From NCBI RefSeq assembly GCF_000620465.1, contig NZ_JIBE01000003.1, positions 1,550,001-1,614,000 on the forward strand: a stretch of 64,000 bases of DNA. The letters run 5' to 3'. The notes beneath the pieces were generated by a model, which saw only the letters and a list, made by a program, of their open reading frames with translations, had not been told where the DNA came from and searched no databases. The position numbers and the translations under genes are program-made. This stretch comes from Ralstonia sp. UNC404CL21Col (GTDB lineage: Bacteria; Pseudomonadota; Gammaproteobacteria; Burkholderiales; Burkholderiaceae). Below, piece by piece: positions 25,595 through 37,397 of this stretch (positions are counted from its first letter, which is position 1; every line of letters starts with the position of its first letter).

Positions 25595-26506
25595 ATGACG
25601 ATCACCGACCCGACCCTCGCTGCGTTTGCCGCTCCCGCCTCGCACGTGCCGCGCGTGCTCACCATCGCCGGTTCGGACAGCGGCGGCGGTGCGGGCATCC
25701 AGGCTGACCTGAAGACGTTTGCCGCGCTCGGCTGCTACGGCATGTCGGCCATCACGGCCATCACCGCGCAGAACACGCTGGGCGTGACGGCGGTGGAATC
25801 GCTCACCCCGGACATCGTTGCCGCGCAGATCGACGCCGTGGCAAGCGACATTGGCGTCGATGCGGCCAAGACCGGCATGCTCGGCACGCCGCAGGTGGTG
25901 GAAGCCATTCTCTCGGCGCTGGACCGCCACCCGATCGCCAACCTCGTCGTCGATCCGGTCATGGTCAGCACCAGCGGCGCGCAGCTCGGCAGCGACGCCA
26001 CGGTGCGGGCGATGGCGAAGTGGCTCTTCCCGCGCGCGTTGGTCGTCACGCCGAACCTGCCGGAAGCCAGCGCGCTGCTCGGCCGCGAGGTGCGCACCGC
26101 CGACGACATGCTGCCCGCCGCGCGCGACCTGCTGGCGCTTGGGCCGCGCGCCGTGCTGCTCAAGGGCGGGCACCTGAGCGCCACGTCCACCGCCGGTGAA
26201 GACGGCGTGCTGCAAGACGTGCTCGTCACCGCTGAAGGCACCGAGCGCGTCTACGCGCATACCTACATCGACACGCCCCACACGCACGGCACGGGCTGCA
26301 CGCTGTCCGCCGCCATTGCCGCCCACCTGGCGCGCGGCGATGCGCTGGAAGTCGCCATCGAAGCCTCGCTCGATTACCTGCTGCATGCCATCGGCGCGGG
26401 CCGCCACCTGGCGCTCGGTCGTGGCGCCGGTCCGTTGAACCACGGATTCGCACCGCGGCCGCTCGCCGCACCGCGTTCGCTCGAAGTGGATGTCGAGGAA
26501 GACTGA
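25595..26506 (+). CDS. thiD: Hydroxymethylpyrimidine kinase / phosphomethylpyrimidine kinase
   Basis: A 303-residue ribokinase-fold enzyme that phosphorylates HMP and then HMP-P in thiamin synthesis. Motifs are RVLTIAGSDSGGGAGIQADL (substrate and Gly-rich site), GMSAITAITAQNTLGV, VDPVMVSTSGAQL, TPNLPEASALLG, and the anion-hole/catalytic HGTGCTLSAAIAAHLA near residue 230. It sits apart from the thi operon at 31-37 kb and has no TPP riboswitch in front. ATG at 25595 is used because upstream sequence in the frame belongs to the preceding gene region. Confidence 0.95.
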   Translation: MTITDPTLAAFAAPASHVPRVLTIAGSDSGGGAGIQADLKTFAALGCYGMSAITAITAQNTLGVTAVESLTPDIVAAQIDAVASDIGVDAAKTGMLGTPQVVEAILSALDRHPIANLVVDPVMVSTSGAQLGSDATVRAMAKWLFPRALVVTPNLPEASALLGREVRTADDMLPAARDLLALGPRAVLLKGGHLSATSTAGEDGVLQDVLVTAEGTERVYAHTYIDTPHTHGTGCTLSAAIAAHLARGDALEVAIEASLDYLLHAIGAGRHLALGRGAGPLNHGFAPRPLAAPRSLEVDVEED

Positions 26507-26518
26507 TCAGGAGCTGCC

Positions 26519-26878
26519 ATGAAACGCCTGCCGCTCATGCTGGTTCGCTGCCTTCCGCTCGCTGCGCTTTGCGCGCTGCTTGGTGCCTGCAATGGCTACA
26601 TCAGCCTGGGCTCGCCCATCGGCAGCGCCTTCTCGATTGGCGGGACGTTGTCCGGGCTGCCCGGCGGCCAGTCGATCGTATTGCTCAACAACGGCCGCGA
26701 TTCGCTCACGCTGGCCGCCAACGGCCCGTTCGTGTTTGGCGGGCTGGTGCCGTTCGACGGCAGCTATGTGGTGACGATCAGCACGCAGCCCGCGTCGGCC
26801 AACTGCGTGGTGACGAATGGCAGCGGCACGGTCAATGGCGATGTGAACAATGTGCAGGTGACGTGTCAGGCGCGTTGA
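26519..26878 (+). CDS. Small putative lipoprotein
   Basis: 119 residues with a lipoprotein signal (LCALLGACNGY, lipobox Cys24). The mature part has an all-beta carbohydrate-binding-like pattern: GTLSGLPGGQSIVLLNNGRD, LAANGPFVFGGLVPFDGSYVVTI, NCVVTNGSGTVNGDVNNVQVTC. It ends in a conserved Cys pair. This repeat domain recurs in exported proteins of the Burkholderiales, but function is unknown. gatcaggagctgcc supplies the ribosome site. It begins 13 bp after thiD. Confidence 0.78.
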   Translation: MKRLPLMLVRCLPLAALCALLGACNGYISLGSPIGSAFSIGGTLSGLPGGQSIVLLNNGRDSLTLAANGPFVFGGLVPFDGSYVVTISTQPASANCVVTNGSGTVNGDVNNVQVTCQAR

Positions 26879-26896
26879 ACCTGTCTCGTAACGGGC

Positions 26897-28495
26897 TCAT
26901 TGAACGTTGGCCTTATTGCCGTCGGTCCGTTCCCCAAACCACGCCCAATACGCCCGGTTCTCGCCTCGTGCGCGCGGCCAGTACGTCACCGGCGGCTTGG
27001 GTTGCCAGCCCGGCGGCGGCCCGATCAGCACTGCCCAGCTGTCGGCGGAATCCGCCACGCTGGTGACGACGGCACTCTTGCCGCTCTGGTCGGCATACGC
27101 CGCCGCAAACGCGGCATTGACAGCAAAGCTGGCTGCCCGCGCCGGCCCCTCCATGTGCTCCGCCACGCTATACACGTTGGCGATCTGGTCGAGGTCCGGC
27201 CACTGCTGGTAAATAGCGGCGCGCAACGGCCGCATCAAGGAAGTGACATTGTCGGCATGCTTTGGCACGTCGTAGTAGACGCGCTCGACCGGATGCTGTT
27301 CTGAGGCCTGTGCTTGCACGGCTTGCATGAGCCCGGCCCACGCGCCGCCGGGATTGGCGGCCTTGTTGCCGATGGCGCCTTGGTGTTGATGCGGGGTGTA
27401 GAACGAGGCCAGTGCTGTGTAGCCCCAGTCGGCGCTCGGGTGGCCGAGGATCAGCAGGGCGGTGTTTTCGTTGGTCTGCTCGCCCATGGGGTAGTTGGGC
27501 GCGTCTACATTCCATACCCACGTCAGCTTGTCGGGGTGTTGCGCCAGGAACTTGAGGGCGTCTTGGAGGTTGTAGAAACCGACGTTGGTGTCGCCTGCCG
27601 ACACCGTGACGTTGGGCAACCTGCCCTCAGGGTTGAGCAGCATGCTTTTGGCTTGGGCGTCGCTTGCGATCTCGTGAAACACCAGCCGCCGCACTGCCTG
27701 CAGTGACAGGGTGCGCTCGCCAATAATCATTTCCGGAAAGACGCGCGTACCGCGTACGGTCCTACCCCTGTCATCTTTGTGCAGCGTGACCCAGTAGTCG
27801 CGCATGCGTTCTTCGGCATGGGCGGCGTCGTAGGCGAGAATGCTGGGCGCGGGCATGCCCATGGCCTTTTGCTCTTCAAGAAGGTCTTTCTGTCCCGTAC
27901 TGGGGTGAGTGTCGTCAAGGTAGGTTGGCGTGTTCAACCACTCGCGCGGCAAGCCAAAGAACACGTTCGGGTCGAAGTAGTTAGGGCGGCTGGTACCCCG
28001 CTTGAGGGAATAGAAATAATTCGCGTCCTCCAGGTAGTCGTTGAAGGTGAGCAGTGGGGCGGTAATCAATTTGCTCAATGCCGACTCGAATCTGTCGCGC
28101 TTTACATGTGGAAAGTCCTCCAATCGTTCATGGCGCGACAAGCCAAGCGTCACCTGCCCCACCGCATCGCCCAGCTTGAAGCGTTTCGCCTGCAGGTCGT
28201 CGTCATTGGGCTGTGCGAGCCCTTGTGCCCACAGCAGATTCCATTGGGTTGGGTAGTCCCGCCACATCAGCGGGTTAAGCCATTGCACCCCCAGCAGGAC
28301 TGCGGCGGGGGCCTGGCCCTGATGACCTTGTTCTGCTTGCGTTTGCATGCGCGGCCAGGCGATGGGTTGGCGGTAGTAGGTTTTATTGGTCGGCATCTGG
28401 ACTCCGGATTGACAGGCAGAAAGCAACAGGCAGGCGGCTGCGAGCACGTGGGTGGCGGCACGCCGATAAGCGATGAGATGAAATGAATCGCGCAT
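26897..28495 (-). CDS. Lipoprotein partner of Tle3 (Tla3-like adaptor or immunity candidate)
   Basis: A 532-residue protein with a lipobox (LLLSACQSG, Cys28). Blocks such as VLLGVQWLNPLMWRDYPTQW, KLGDAVGQVTLGLSRHERLE, LLILGHPSADWGYTALASFY and ADSWAVLIGPPPGW recall the DUF2875/Tla3 family that accompanies Tle3 lipases in type VI loci. Tla3 proteins act as adaptors loading Tle3 onto VgrG. A periplasmic lipoprotein could instead be the immunity protein. The gene follows the interrupted tle3 by 9 bp on the same strand. Family assignment is from memory and moderate. Confidence 0.55.
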   Translation of the reverse strand: MRDSFHLIAYRRAATHVLAAACLLLSACQSGVQMPTNKTYYRQPIAWPRMQTQAEQGHQGQAPAAVLLGVQWLNPLMWRDYPTQWNLLWAQGLAQPNDDDLQAKRFKLGDAVGQVTLGLSRHERLEDFPHVKRDRFESALSKLITAPLLTFNDYLEDANYFYSLKRGTSRPNYFDPNVFFGLPREWLNTPTYLDDTHPSTGQKDLLEEQKAMGMPAPSILAYDAAHAEERMRDYWVTLHKDDRGRTVRGTRVFPEMIIGERTLSLQAVRRLVFHEIASDAQAKSMLLNPEGRLPNVTVSAGDTNVGFYNLQDALKFLAQHPDKLTWVWNVDAPNYPMGEQTNENTALLILGHPSADWGYTALASFYTPHQHQGAIGNKAANPGGAWAGLMQAVQAQASEQHPVERVYYDVPKHADNVTSLMRPLRAAIYQQWPDLDQIANVYSVAEHMEGPARAASFAVNAAFAAAYADQSGKSAVVTSVADSADSWAVLIGPPPGWQPKPPVTYWPRARGENRAYWAWFGERTDGNKANVQ

Positions 28496-28504
28496 GTGGG
28501 TTCC

Positions 28505-30898
28505 TCAGGCGTAGCGTGGTCCGTCTGGCGGCATGTGGTACGCATCTAAGCGCCCGGGATTTCGCGCGTCGTCAATGCCAATAGCCCTGACAGCGCCCTT
28601 GATAGCCGCTAGGTTTTTGTGTTGCTCCAACGGGCCGTTGTCGTAGAGCGCTGCCTTCGTGCCGTAGTACGTGAACTCGCTGTCGTTCTTGGGATCGCGC
28701 CCCGGCGGGTATTCGTCCTTGTCTACTGGCTCACACCACCGCCAATCCGCCATCCGCCGCAACTGGTTCATCAACAACTCATCGAAGTGGCACAAGCCCA
28801 CGTCCACGTCATACGCGAGCACATGTTCGGCATGCATGGCGTTGGTGAGGATGGTGGAGTGGTTGGTGGCTTGCGCGTCTTCGCCGTCCTTCATCAGCGC
28901 CGTGCGCTCTTGCTGTTCGAAAGCGCCAAACGTGGTGCCGCGCAAGGTGTGGTGTTGTGCGGCGTTCATCTTCTCAACGTCGTCTTCCGCAAAGAGCACG
29001 CCCTTTCTGAGGGAGCCGTCGTCGTTGTAGAGTTCGCGCCGCGCGCGCTGGCGCACCCCGGCGTTCTGGTCGTAGCGCATGGCGGCTTCGCTGGCGGCAT
29101 TGCCGTGGCCGGTCTTGCGTTGCTCGGCGTAGGGATCGAACTGGCCCTCTGGAATGCTCCGCTTGCGGTTCAGCGCATCGCTGGCGGATTCCTTGTGCGC
29201 GTTGAAGGGGCCGATGGTGCGCACGCCATCCGGATGTGAGGTCTCGCCGGGTCGAGGCTCGCCGTGCGGCAGGTAGACGGCTTGGGGCACGATGCCGCCG
29301 CCGGGCACCTTGGGGGCATTGACGAGCACGGCCCAGTCATCCGCTGGGTCGGCATTGACGTTGGTGGCGCCCTTGACGGCTTGGCCGCCCCACATGATGG
29401 CTTGGATCGGAACGCCGGCAGCGCTGGCGACAAGCTTGCCCCAAATACTCTTGCGCGAATCGCCCCAGATCCTGGCGAAGGAAACCCCCGCGGTGTCGGG
29501 GGACGGCGTCCAGAAGGTGGGATTGGTGTTCCGCGGTTTGAAGGTGCCGGCGGTGTCATCCCAACCGCTGCCCACATCGGCAGGCGTGGCACCGATGGTG
29601 TCGTGCCAATAGCGGTAACGGTAGCCGGGTTCTGCCCCAACCTTGTACGGGGTTCCCGGCTTGGTTTGCGCCCAGACGCGTTGGAACAGAATGCCCTGAG
29701 CCCCGGTGGCTTGCACATCCTTGTCGTTCAAGCCAAGCCAGCCCATGCCTTGGACTGGTGAAACGGAGATGACGCGGTCGTGCGGGCAGCAATAGAGGAA
29801 GACGCGCCCCCGGGTCTGGTGGTCAGCGCTGTCCTGGGCGGCAGTGCGCGGGGTGTCGCCATTCTGGGGGCACGCGTTGAATCCGAGCTGATCCACGGCG
29901 TGGTGGCTGTAGTGTTGGGCCCGGGCCTGGAAGTGGCGCACGATGTCGAAGAAGCCCTTGAGGCCGGCAACGCGCGCGTCGTAGGTGACGCGGCCTGCGC
30001 CGTCAAATTGGCTGAAGTTATCCAGGCGGCTTCCGCGCAGGCTGTAAGGCGGGTTGGCGAGGACGTAGGTGTCGGCCACGCCCAATCATTGGAACTCGGG
30101 ATGGTTAGCTCCGAAGTAGGCAGAAGCCAGGCCCACCATGTTGCCCTGGCTATGGCAGACGACGGTGACGGGGCAATCGCGTTCGAAGATGTCGCGGTGC
30201 AGCTCGCGGATGCGAGCGACCAGCTTGGCTAACCGCCACGCGGCAAAGGCCTGGTAGTGGCGCGTGGGCGCGCTGTAGATCTGGCGGTCGCTGGTTTGCA
30301 GGTGCTGAAGTTCAAACAGACCACCCAAGACTTCGCTGTCGGTGCCCTTGCCGAACAGATCCGGCAGAGCGGAGGCGCCATTCACGAACGGACCGCCGCC
30401 CCAGGCGTTTTTCTCGTCGAGCAGAATATTGCCGCCCACACTGGCAAGCTCGTTTCGAACGGTGCCATCTTCCTGGACGACGTCTTCGCTGCTGGCTTTG
30501 TAGCCCCAGCGGAAACGGATGACGGGGCTGGTGCCGCTGCCCGGTTCAATGAAGGTGTTGGCTTTGAGGTCGCGGCGTATATAGCCGTCTTCCGTCAGCT
30601 CGGCTGTATAGCGCATGGGACGCAGCTTGCCGCTCTCCTTGGGGTAGGCCATTTGTTCGTCATTGCGTTGCAGGCGGGCATTGAGCCCCTTGCAAAGGCC
30701 TTCCTCTGCGGCATCGAACCATTCGCCGGTGGAGTTGACGCCATGCACGAAGATGATGACGCCGGGCAGTGGTGCGGGATAGACGACCTTGCGGCATAGG
30801 CCGCCGGGCAGGGTGATGTCCGTCACCTTGATGCCGTAGAACGAGCGACGGCGGGCGGTGACGGTAGTTTCGGGCAGAGCCTGTTCAGGGATAGTCAT
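28505..30898 (-). pseudogene. tle3: Tle3-type T6SS lipase effector with in-frame TGA
   Basis: Two abutting frames in the same phase are one gene interrupted by a TGA (30086-30088) after codon 270. The N-terminal part has PGVIIFVHGVNSTGEWFDAA (oxyanion region) and VTVVCHSQGNMVGLASA with nucleophile Ser250. The frame resumes directly with LGVADTYVLANPPYSL, RVFLYCCPHDRVISVSPVQG (catalytic Asp and surrounding) and the long C-terminal DUF3274-like region. Tle3 proteins are antibacterial phospholipases of roughly 700-850 residues delivered by type VI secretion. With TGA read as stop, only a fragment ending 20 residues after the nucleophile is made. ATG at 30898 (MTIPEQALPETTV) is the likely start. 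No vgrG or other T6SS gene is in the window. Confidence 0.8.
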
Positions 30899-31072
30899 CG
30901 TGCAGGACCTCAGGGTGGAAGATGCGAATGCACACAGATCCACCAGTGTCGGAGCGGCGCGCACGAAATCGACGAGACTCAACACTCTTTGACTTCATCG
31001 CCCCTGAGGCCGGCACGTAATGAACAACGATGGGATATGTTCGACGCGGCAGTTAGTCGAGAACGCAGGAAC

Positions 31073-31105
31073 AAAAAAAAGCGCGGCTCTCGTCCGCGCT
31101 TTTTT
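31073..31105 (-). terminator. Bidirectional Rho-independent terminator
   Basis: Stem gcgcgg/ccgcgc with loop ctctcgt, flanked by A8 and T6, directly after the minus-strand VOC gene. Confidence 0.88.
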
Positions 31106-31121
31106 CTTTCCACCGCCGATG

Positions 31122-31601
31122 TCAAGCCGATGCCGCCGCCTGCTCCTTCGTCCACTTCTCCATGCGTTTTGCCATCTCGTCGGGCGCCACGTCTTCGACA
31201 TGCGTGGACACGGTCCACACGTGGCCGAACGGGTCTTTCAGCGTGCCGGAGCGGTCGCCGTAGAACTGGTCCACCACGGGGCGGACTTCCGTGCCGCCGG
31301 CCTTCAGCGCATTGGCAAACACGGTGTCGACGTTGGGTACGTAGATCATCATGCCGACCGACGTGCTCTGCAGCGTGTCGGGGCTGGCGCAGGCCATGTT
31401 GGGGAATTCATCGGCCAGCATGATGGGCGAATTGCCGATGCGGATTTCTGCGTGCGCGATGGTGCCGTTGGGGCCGTTCATGCGCATGATTTCAGTGGCG
31501 CCGAAGGCCTGCTTATAGAAGTCGATGGCGCGCGCGGCGCCTTTGATGCTCAGGTACGGGGTGACGCTGTGGTAACCCTCGGGGATGGGCTGGACCGCCA
31601 T
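31122..31601 (-). CDS. VOC family protein (PhnB/glyoxalase-like)
   Basis: 159 residues with two beta-alpha-beta-beta-beta units: SVTPYLSIKGAARAIDFYKQ, HAEIRIGNSPIMLADEFP, and GMMIYVPNVDTVFANALKAG, RSGTLKDPFGHVWTVSTHVED. This is the DUF1428/PhnB-like branch of the vicinal oxygen chelate fold, for which the substrate is usually unknown. ATG at 31601 is preceded by caggagacaag. It is 125 bp downstream of thiE on the same strand, so it may or may not be on the thi transcript. Confidence 0.9.
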   Translation of the reverse strand: MAVQPIPEGYHSVTPYLSIKGAARAIDFYKQAFGATEIMRMNGPNGTIAHAEIRIGNSPIMLADEFPNMACASPDTLQSTSVGMMIYVPNVDTVFANALKAGGTEVRPVVDQFYGDRSGTLKDPFGHVWTVSTHVEDVAPDEMAKRMEKWTKEQAAASA

Positions 31602-31726
31602 GTCTTGTCTCCTGCAGCGTGTGTTGGAAAGCCGCTGCGGCAACAACCGCAGCGGCGCACGAACAGGATAGGTCAGCGAAAACGCGGGTGCGCGGCGCAA
31701 GCGCGCAGACGTGCGGCGGACGATGC

Positions 31727-32881
31727 TTACGCGCGCACGTGCGCCGCGAACGTCGCTTGCAGTGCGTCTACCGCAGCCGGCACATCGGCCGCCTGGGTGA
31801 TGGCGCGCACCACCGCCACGGAGCCCACGCCGGATTCCAGCACGCGCGGCATCGCTGCCAGATCGATGCCACCGATGGCGACCAGCGGCGGCGCCGGCAC
31901 GCGCGTGCGCATGGCGGCCGCATAGGCGAACAGGCGGCCGAGGCCTTGCGGCACGGTCGGCATGGTCTTGGTGGGCGTGGCGAACACGGCGCCCAGTGCA
32001 AGGTAGCTCGGGTTCAACGGTGCGACGCGCAGCATTTCGGCAAAGCCGTGCGTGCTGATGCCAAGGCGCAAACCGGCCGAGCGGATCGCCACTAGGTCGG
32101 CATCGTCGATGTCTTCCTGGCCGAGGTGAATGCCGTAGATGCCGCTGCCGGGCACCTGCGCATGCACGCTCATCGCAACTTGCCAGTGGTCGTTGATGAA
32201 CAGGCGCGTGGCGCTGCCGCGTGCGGCGGCTTCTGCGCGGCGCACTTGGTCGACCACAGCTTGCGCGTCGTCCGACTTGAAGCGCAGCTGCACCGTCGGC
32301 ACCTTGAGCGCGACGAGGCGTGCCACCCAGTCCGAATCCGGCACGACGGCGTAGATACCGAGCTGCGTCGGGCACAGCGCAAAGGCAAGGTCGGCTGCGG
32401 TGGGGCACGGCAACGCCGGTTCGAGCACGCGAGGCAAGGCATCGAATTGCGTGGGCCAAGCGAGGGCATCGGCATTGCCTTCGGCAATCCACGCGCGCGC
32501 CACGCACAGCGCATCGCGCGGTTCGAATGCCAACGCGAGTGCCGCACCGAAGATGGCGACGAAGCGCGCATCGAATGCATCGCCTTGCGCCGCAGACGTG
32601 AAGCGGTACATACCGAGGCGGTCGTACACGGTGTCGATGCGTTGATCGCCTTCCACTGCAGTCAACACAACAGCGGCGCCAGCAGAGCGAGCACGTTCGG
32701 CTTGCGCCGCATCCGTCGTCAGCAGAACGGTGGCGGGGCTGGTGGCTTCGTCAGCGCGGTCGGTCACGCTCCAGGCGTGCGGCGCGCGACCGAAGGCTTC
32801 GGTATGGCGATCGACGATCTGCGCAGCAAGGGCTGCCGCCTCCGGCCACGCGGCGGAAAAACGCAAGGCGGACGCACTCAT
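31727..32881 (-). CDS. thiE: Thiamine phosphate synthase with N-terminal extension
   Basis: The C-terminal ~205 residues are a ThiE TIM barrel joining HMP-PP and thiazole phosphate: [77 protein letters not shown] and [12 protein letters not shown]. The first ~180 residues are an extra domain absent from most ThiE proteins. It has an N-terminal [20 protein letters not shown] and a later [22 protein letters not shown] that recalls ThiD/ribokinase-like C-terminal segments, so it may be a decayed kinase half. Total length is 384 against about 210 usually. It overlaps thiG by 4 bp. Confidence 0.93.
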   Translation of the reverse strand: MSASALRFSAAWPEAAALAAQIVDRHTEAFGRAPHAWSVTDRADEATSPATVLLTTDAAQAERARSAGAAVVLTAVEGDQRIDTVYDRLGMYRFTSAAQGDAFDARFVAIFGAALALAFEPRDALCVARAWIAEGNADALAWPTQFDALPRVLEPALPCPTAADLAFALCPTQLGIYAVVPDSDWVARLVALKVPTVQLRFKSDDAQAVVDQVRRAEAAARGSATRLFINDHWQVAMSVHAQVPGSGIYGIHLGQEDIDDADLVAIRSAGLRLGISTHGFAEMLRVAPLNPSYLALGAVFATPTKTMPTVPQGLGRLFAYAAAMRTRVPAPPLVAIGGIDLAAMPRVLESGVGSVAVVRAITQAADVPAAVDALQATFAAHVRA

Positions 32882-33705
32882 GCCTGCTTCTCTTCCGCAT
32901 GCCAGAACGGCAACCCAACAACCGGCGTGCTGGCCTGCGCGACATCACGCTCAGGCATCGGGCCCGACAGCCGCGCAAGGCGACCGGCCTGCGTGGCCAT
33001 CGCAAACGCCTGCGCCATCGCCACCGGATCGCCGGCTTGGGCGACGGCGGTGTTGAGCAGCACGGCGTCGTAGCCCCATTCCATCACCTGCGTCGCGTGC
33101 GACGGCACACCCAGGCCCGCATCGACGATCAGCGGTACGTTGGGCAGGCGCTCGCGCAGCAGGCGCAGGCCGTACGGGTTGGTGGGCCCGCGGCCGGTGC
33201 CGATGGGTGCGGCCCACGGCATCAGCGCCTGGCAGCCGACGTCGAGCAGGCGGCGGCACAGCACGAGGTCTTCGGTGCAATACGGCAGCACCTTGAAGCC
33301 GTCGCGGATGAGGCGTTCGGCCGCAGCCGGCAGCGCGAGCGTGTCGGGCTGCAGCGTGTAGTCGTCGCCGATGACTTCGAGCTTGATCCAGTCGGTCTCG
33401 AACACCTCACGCGACATCTGCGCGAGCGTGTAGGCCTCGTCGGCGGAATAGCAGCCGGCGGTGTTCGGCAGCACGGGCACGCCGAGTTCGCGCAGCATCT
33501 TCCAGAAGCCCGCGCCGCCTTCGGGCGAGCCCGCGCTCTGGCGGCGCAGCGCCACCGTCAGCATGGCCGGGTTGGACACGCGCACGGCGTCTTCCAGCGA
33601 TTGCGGCGATGGGTAGCGCGCGGTTCCGAGCAGCAGGCGCGAGGCGAAGGTTTCGTCGTAGAGGCGCAGCGGGTCAGCCACGGCGGACAGATTCGTAGTG
33701 GTCAT
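32878..33705 (-). CDS. thiG: Thiazole synthase
   Basis: A 275-residue TIM-barrel enzyme forming thiazole phosphate from DXP, dehydroglycine and ThiS thiocarboxylate. Motifs are [51 protein letters not shown], the Schiff-base lysine in [40 protein letters not shown] and VIDAGLG-like [30 protein letters not shown]. The short form and position between thiS and thiE fit the operon. Here dehydroglycine would be supplied by ThiO. Confidence 0.96.
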   Translation of the reverse strand: MTTTNLSAVADPLRLYDETFASRLLLGTARYPSPQSLEDAVRVSNPAMLTVALRRQSAGSPEGGAGFWKMLRELGVPVLPNTAGCYSADEAYTLAQMSREVFETDWIKLEVIGDDYTLQPDTLALPAAAERLIRDGFKVLPYCTEDLVLCRRLLDVGCQALMPWAAPIGTGRGPTNPYGLRLLRERLPNVPLIVDAGLGVPSHATQVMEWGYDAVLLNTAVAQAGDPVAMAQAFAMATQAGRLARLSGPMPERDVAQASTPVVGLPFWHAEEKQA

Positions 33706-33714
33706 CGAAGACTC

Positions 33715-33930
33715 CTAGCCGCCCACGACGGGCTGCACGAGTGCAATGCGGTCGCCTGTCTTGAGCGCGTGCTGCGCATGGCGCGCCTTGGGCACGAAAT
33801 CGCCATTCACGGATGCGGCAAACGGCGGCGCGATCTGCAGTTGCGGCGTGGCAGCACCAATGGCGTCGGCCAGCGTGCTGCCCGCAGGCAGCGCCAGCGA
33901 CAGGTCGTTGAGGGTGACGTTCAGCGTCAT
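33715..33930 (-). CDS. thiS: Sulfur carrier protein ThiS
   Basis: A 71-residue ubiquitin-fold protein that carries sulfur as a C-terminal thiocarboxylate to thiazole synthase. The C-terminus RIALVQPVVGG has the required Gly-Gly. SVNGDFVPKARHAQHALKTGD is the usual ThiS core. Its start overlaps the thiO stop by 4 bp and it ends 9 bp before thiG. Confidence 0.95.
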   Translation of the reverse strand: MTLNVTLNDLSLALPAGSTLADAIGAATPQLQIAPPFAASVNGDFVPKARHAQHALKTGDRIALVQPVVGG

Positions 33931-35072
33931 GACAAAACAGGTTCGGGGGATGCGGCTTCAGCGAACAGCCCGGGCCATTCGCAGTCGTCCGCATCGATGG
34001 TGCGGCCGTCCAGCAACGCGCGTGCAGTCGCCACAGCGGCTTGGGTGACGGCGGGCGCAATCATGTAACCGTGCCGGTACAGGCCGTTGACCGACAGCGT
34101 GCCCGCGCCATCCCAGCGCAGCGCGGGGCGATGGTCGGGCAGCGTCGGCCGGCACTGCGTATTCAGCTCCAGCACGCGGGCCTCGCCAAACGCGGGGTGC
34201 ACGGCGTAGGCCGCAGACAGCAATTCCAGCGTGGAGCGCACGCTTGCCGGCGACATGTCGTCGGATTCCAGCTCAGTCGCGCCAATCACGTACACGTTGC
34301 CGGGCTTGGGCGCGATATAGAGCGGGTAGCGCGGATGCAGCATGCGCACCGGCCGCGTAAGCGACACGTCCGGCGCATGGATGCGCGCCACTTCGCCGCG
34401 CAGACCACGCAAGCGCGGCCACTGCGGCTTGGCACCGAGGCCACGGCAATCGAGCACGAGGCGCGCGCCCAGCCCCGCAGCGGCGAGCGCGTCGGGGCTC
34501 GGATCGACAACCTCCGTGTTCCAGCGCAATTGCACGCCAAGCGCTTCCAGCTCGGTCGCCAGCGCATCCAGCACGCCGCGCGGGTCAAGCTGGCCTTCGC
34601 CCGCCAGATACAGGCCCTGCGTGAAGCGTTGCGCGAGCAGCGGCTCCAACTGCGCAATGCCCGCTGCATCCACGGCGCGCAGATCGGCGGCCACACGCTC
34701 GGGCGGCGCGGCATTGCGGACGTGGCTGGCAAACAGCGATGCCTCTCCACGATCCGCCGCATGCCACACGACGAGCGTGCCGGCCTCCTGGAAGAAGACC
34801 GGCGTGCGCAGCTTGGGCAACCAGGTACGCCACAGCGCGAGGCTGGCCAACCCCAAATCCACGACGAAACGATCGGCCACGGCCGCTTCAGCCAGCGGCG
34901 CCAGCATGGCCGCGGCCACATACGCCGCGGCACCGCTGCCATCGCGTGGGCCACGCTCCACCACGGCAATGCGCGCAGGCGGCACCCCCGTTTGCGCGAG
35001 TTGCCACGCACACAGGCGGCCAGCGAGGCCGCCGCCGAGGATCGTTACGTCAAATGAAGTCGAGGTTGGCAT
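33927..35072 (-). CDS. thiO: Glycine oxidase ThiO
   Basis: A 381-residue FAD-dependent amine oxidase that turns glycine into dehydroglycine for the thiazole. The FAD loop is VTILGGGLAGRLCAWQLAQ at the N-terminus, followed by AVVERGPRDGSGAAAYVAAAML. LRGLRGEVARIHAP and PLYIAPKPGNVYVIGATELESD are typical ThiO substrate-domain stretches. The C-terminal NGLYRHGYMIAPAVTQAAVA closes the flavin site. Presence of ThiO and not ThiH indicates an oxygen-dependent route. The gene lies 13 bp after thiC. Confidence 0.95.
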   Translation of the reverse strand: MPTSTSFDVTILGGGLAGRLCAWQLAQTGVPPARIAVVERGPRDGSGAAAYVAAAMLAPLAEAAVADRFVVDLGLASLALWRTWLPKLRTPVFFQEAGTLVVWHAADRGEASLFASHVRNAAPPERVAADLRAVDAAGIAQLEPLLAQRFTQGLYLAGEGQLDPRGVLDALATELEALGVQLRWNTEVVDPSPDALAAAGLGARLVLDCRGLGAKPQWPRLRGLRGEVARIHAPDVSLTRPVRMLHPRYPLYIAPKPGNVYVIGATELESDDMSPASVRSTLELLSAAYAVHPAFGEARVLELNTQCRPTLPDHRPALRWDGAGTLSVNGLYRHGYMIAPAVTQAAVATARALLDGRTIDADDCEWPGLFAEAASPEPVLS

Positions 35073-35085
35073 TGCACCGCTTGGC

Positions 35086-37176
<2,091 letters not shown>

Positions 37177-37397
37177 CATCCAACGAGGCTGAATTTAAGC
37201 ACAGGGCCGCCGGCGTTGCCAGCACGAAAACCAGTGAGGTGACGGTCGGCGGGTCATTTCAGTCCAAACCACCGCGCAATGTGCGGCGGCACGCACCGGC
37301 GGGGCTCGCCTTGATCTTGCGCAACCCCGCCGCGTTTCACCTATGCGACGCTCAATCCCTTTTCTATTGCATTGCGGCACGGCCGCTGGGAGTTGTC

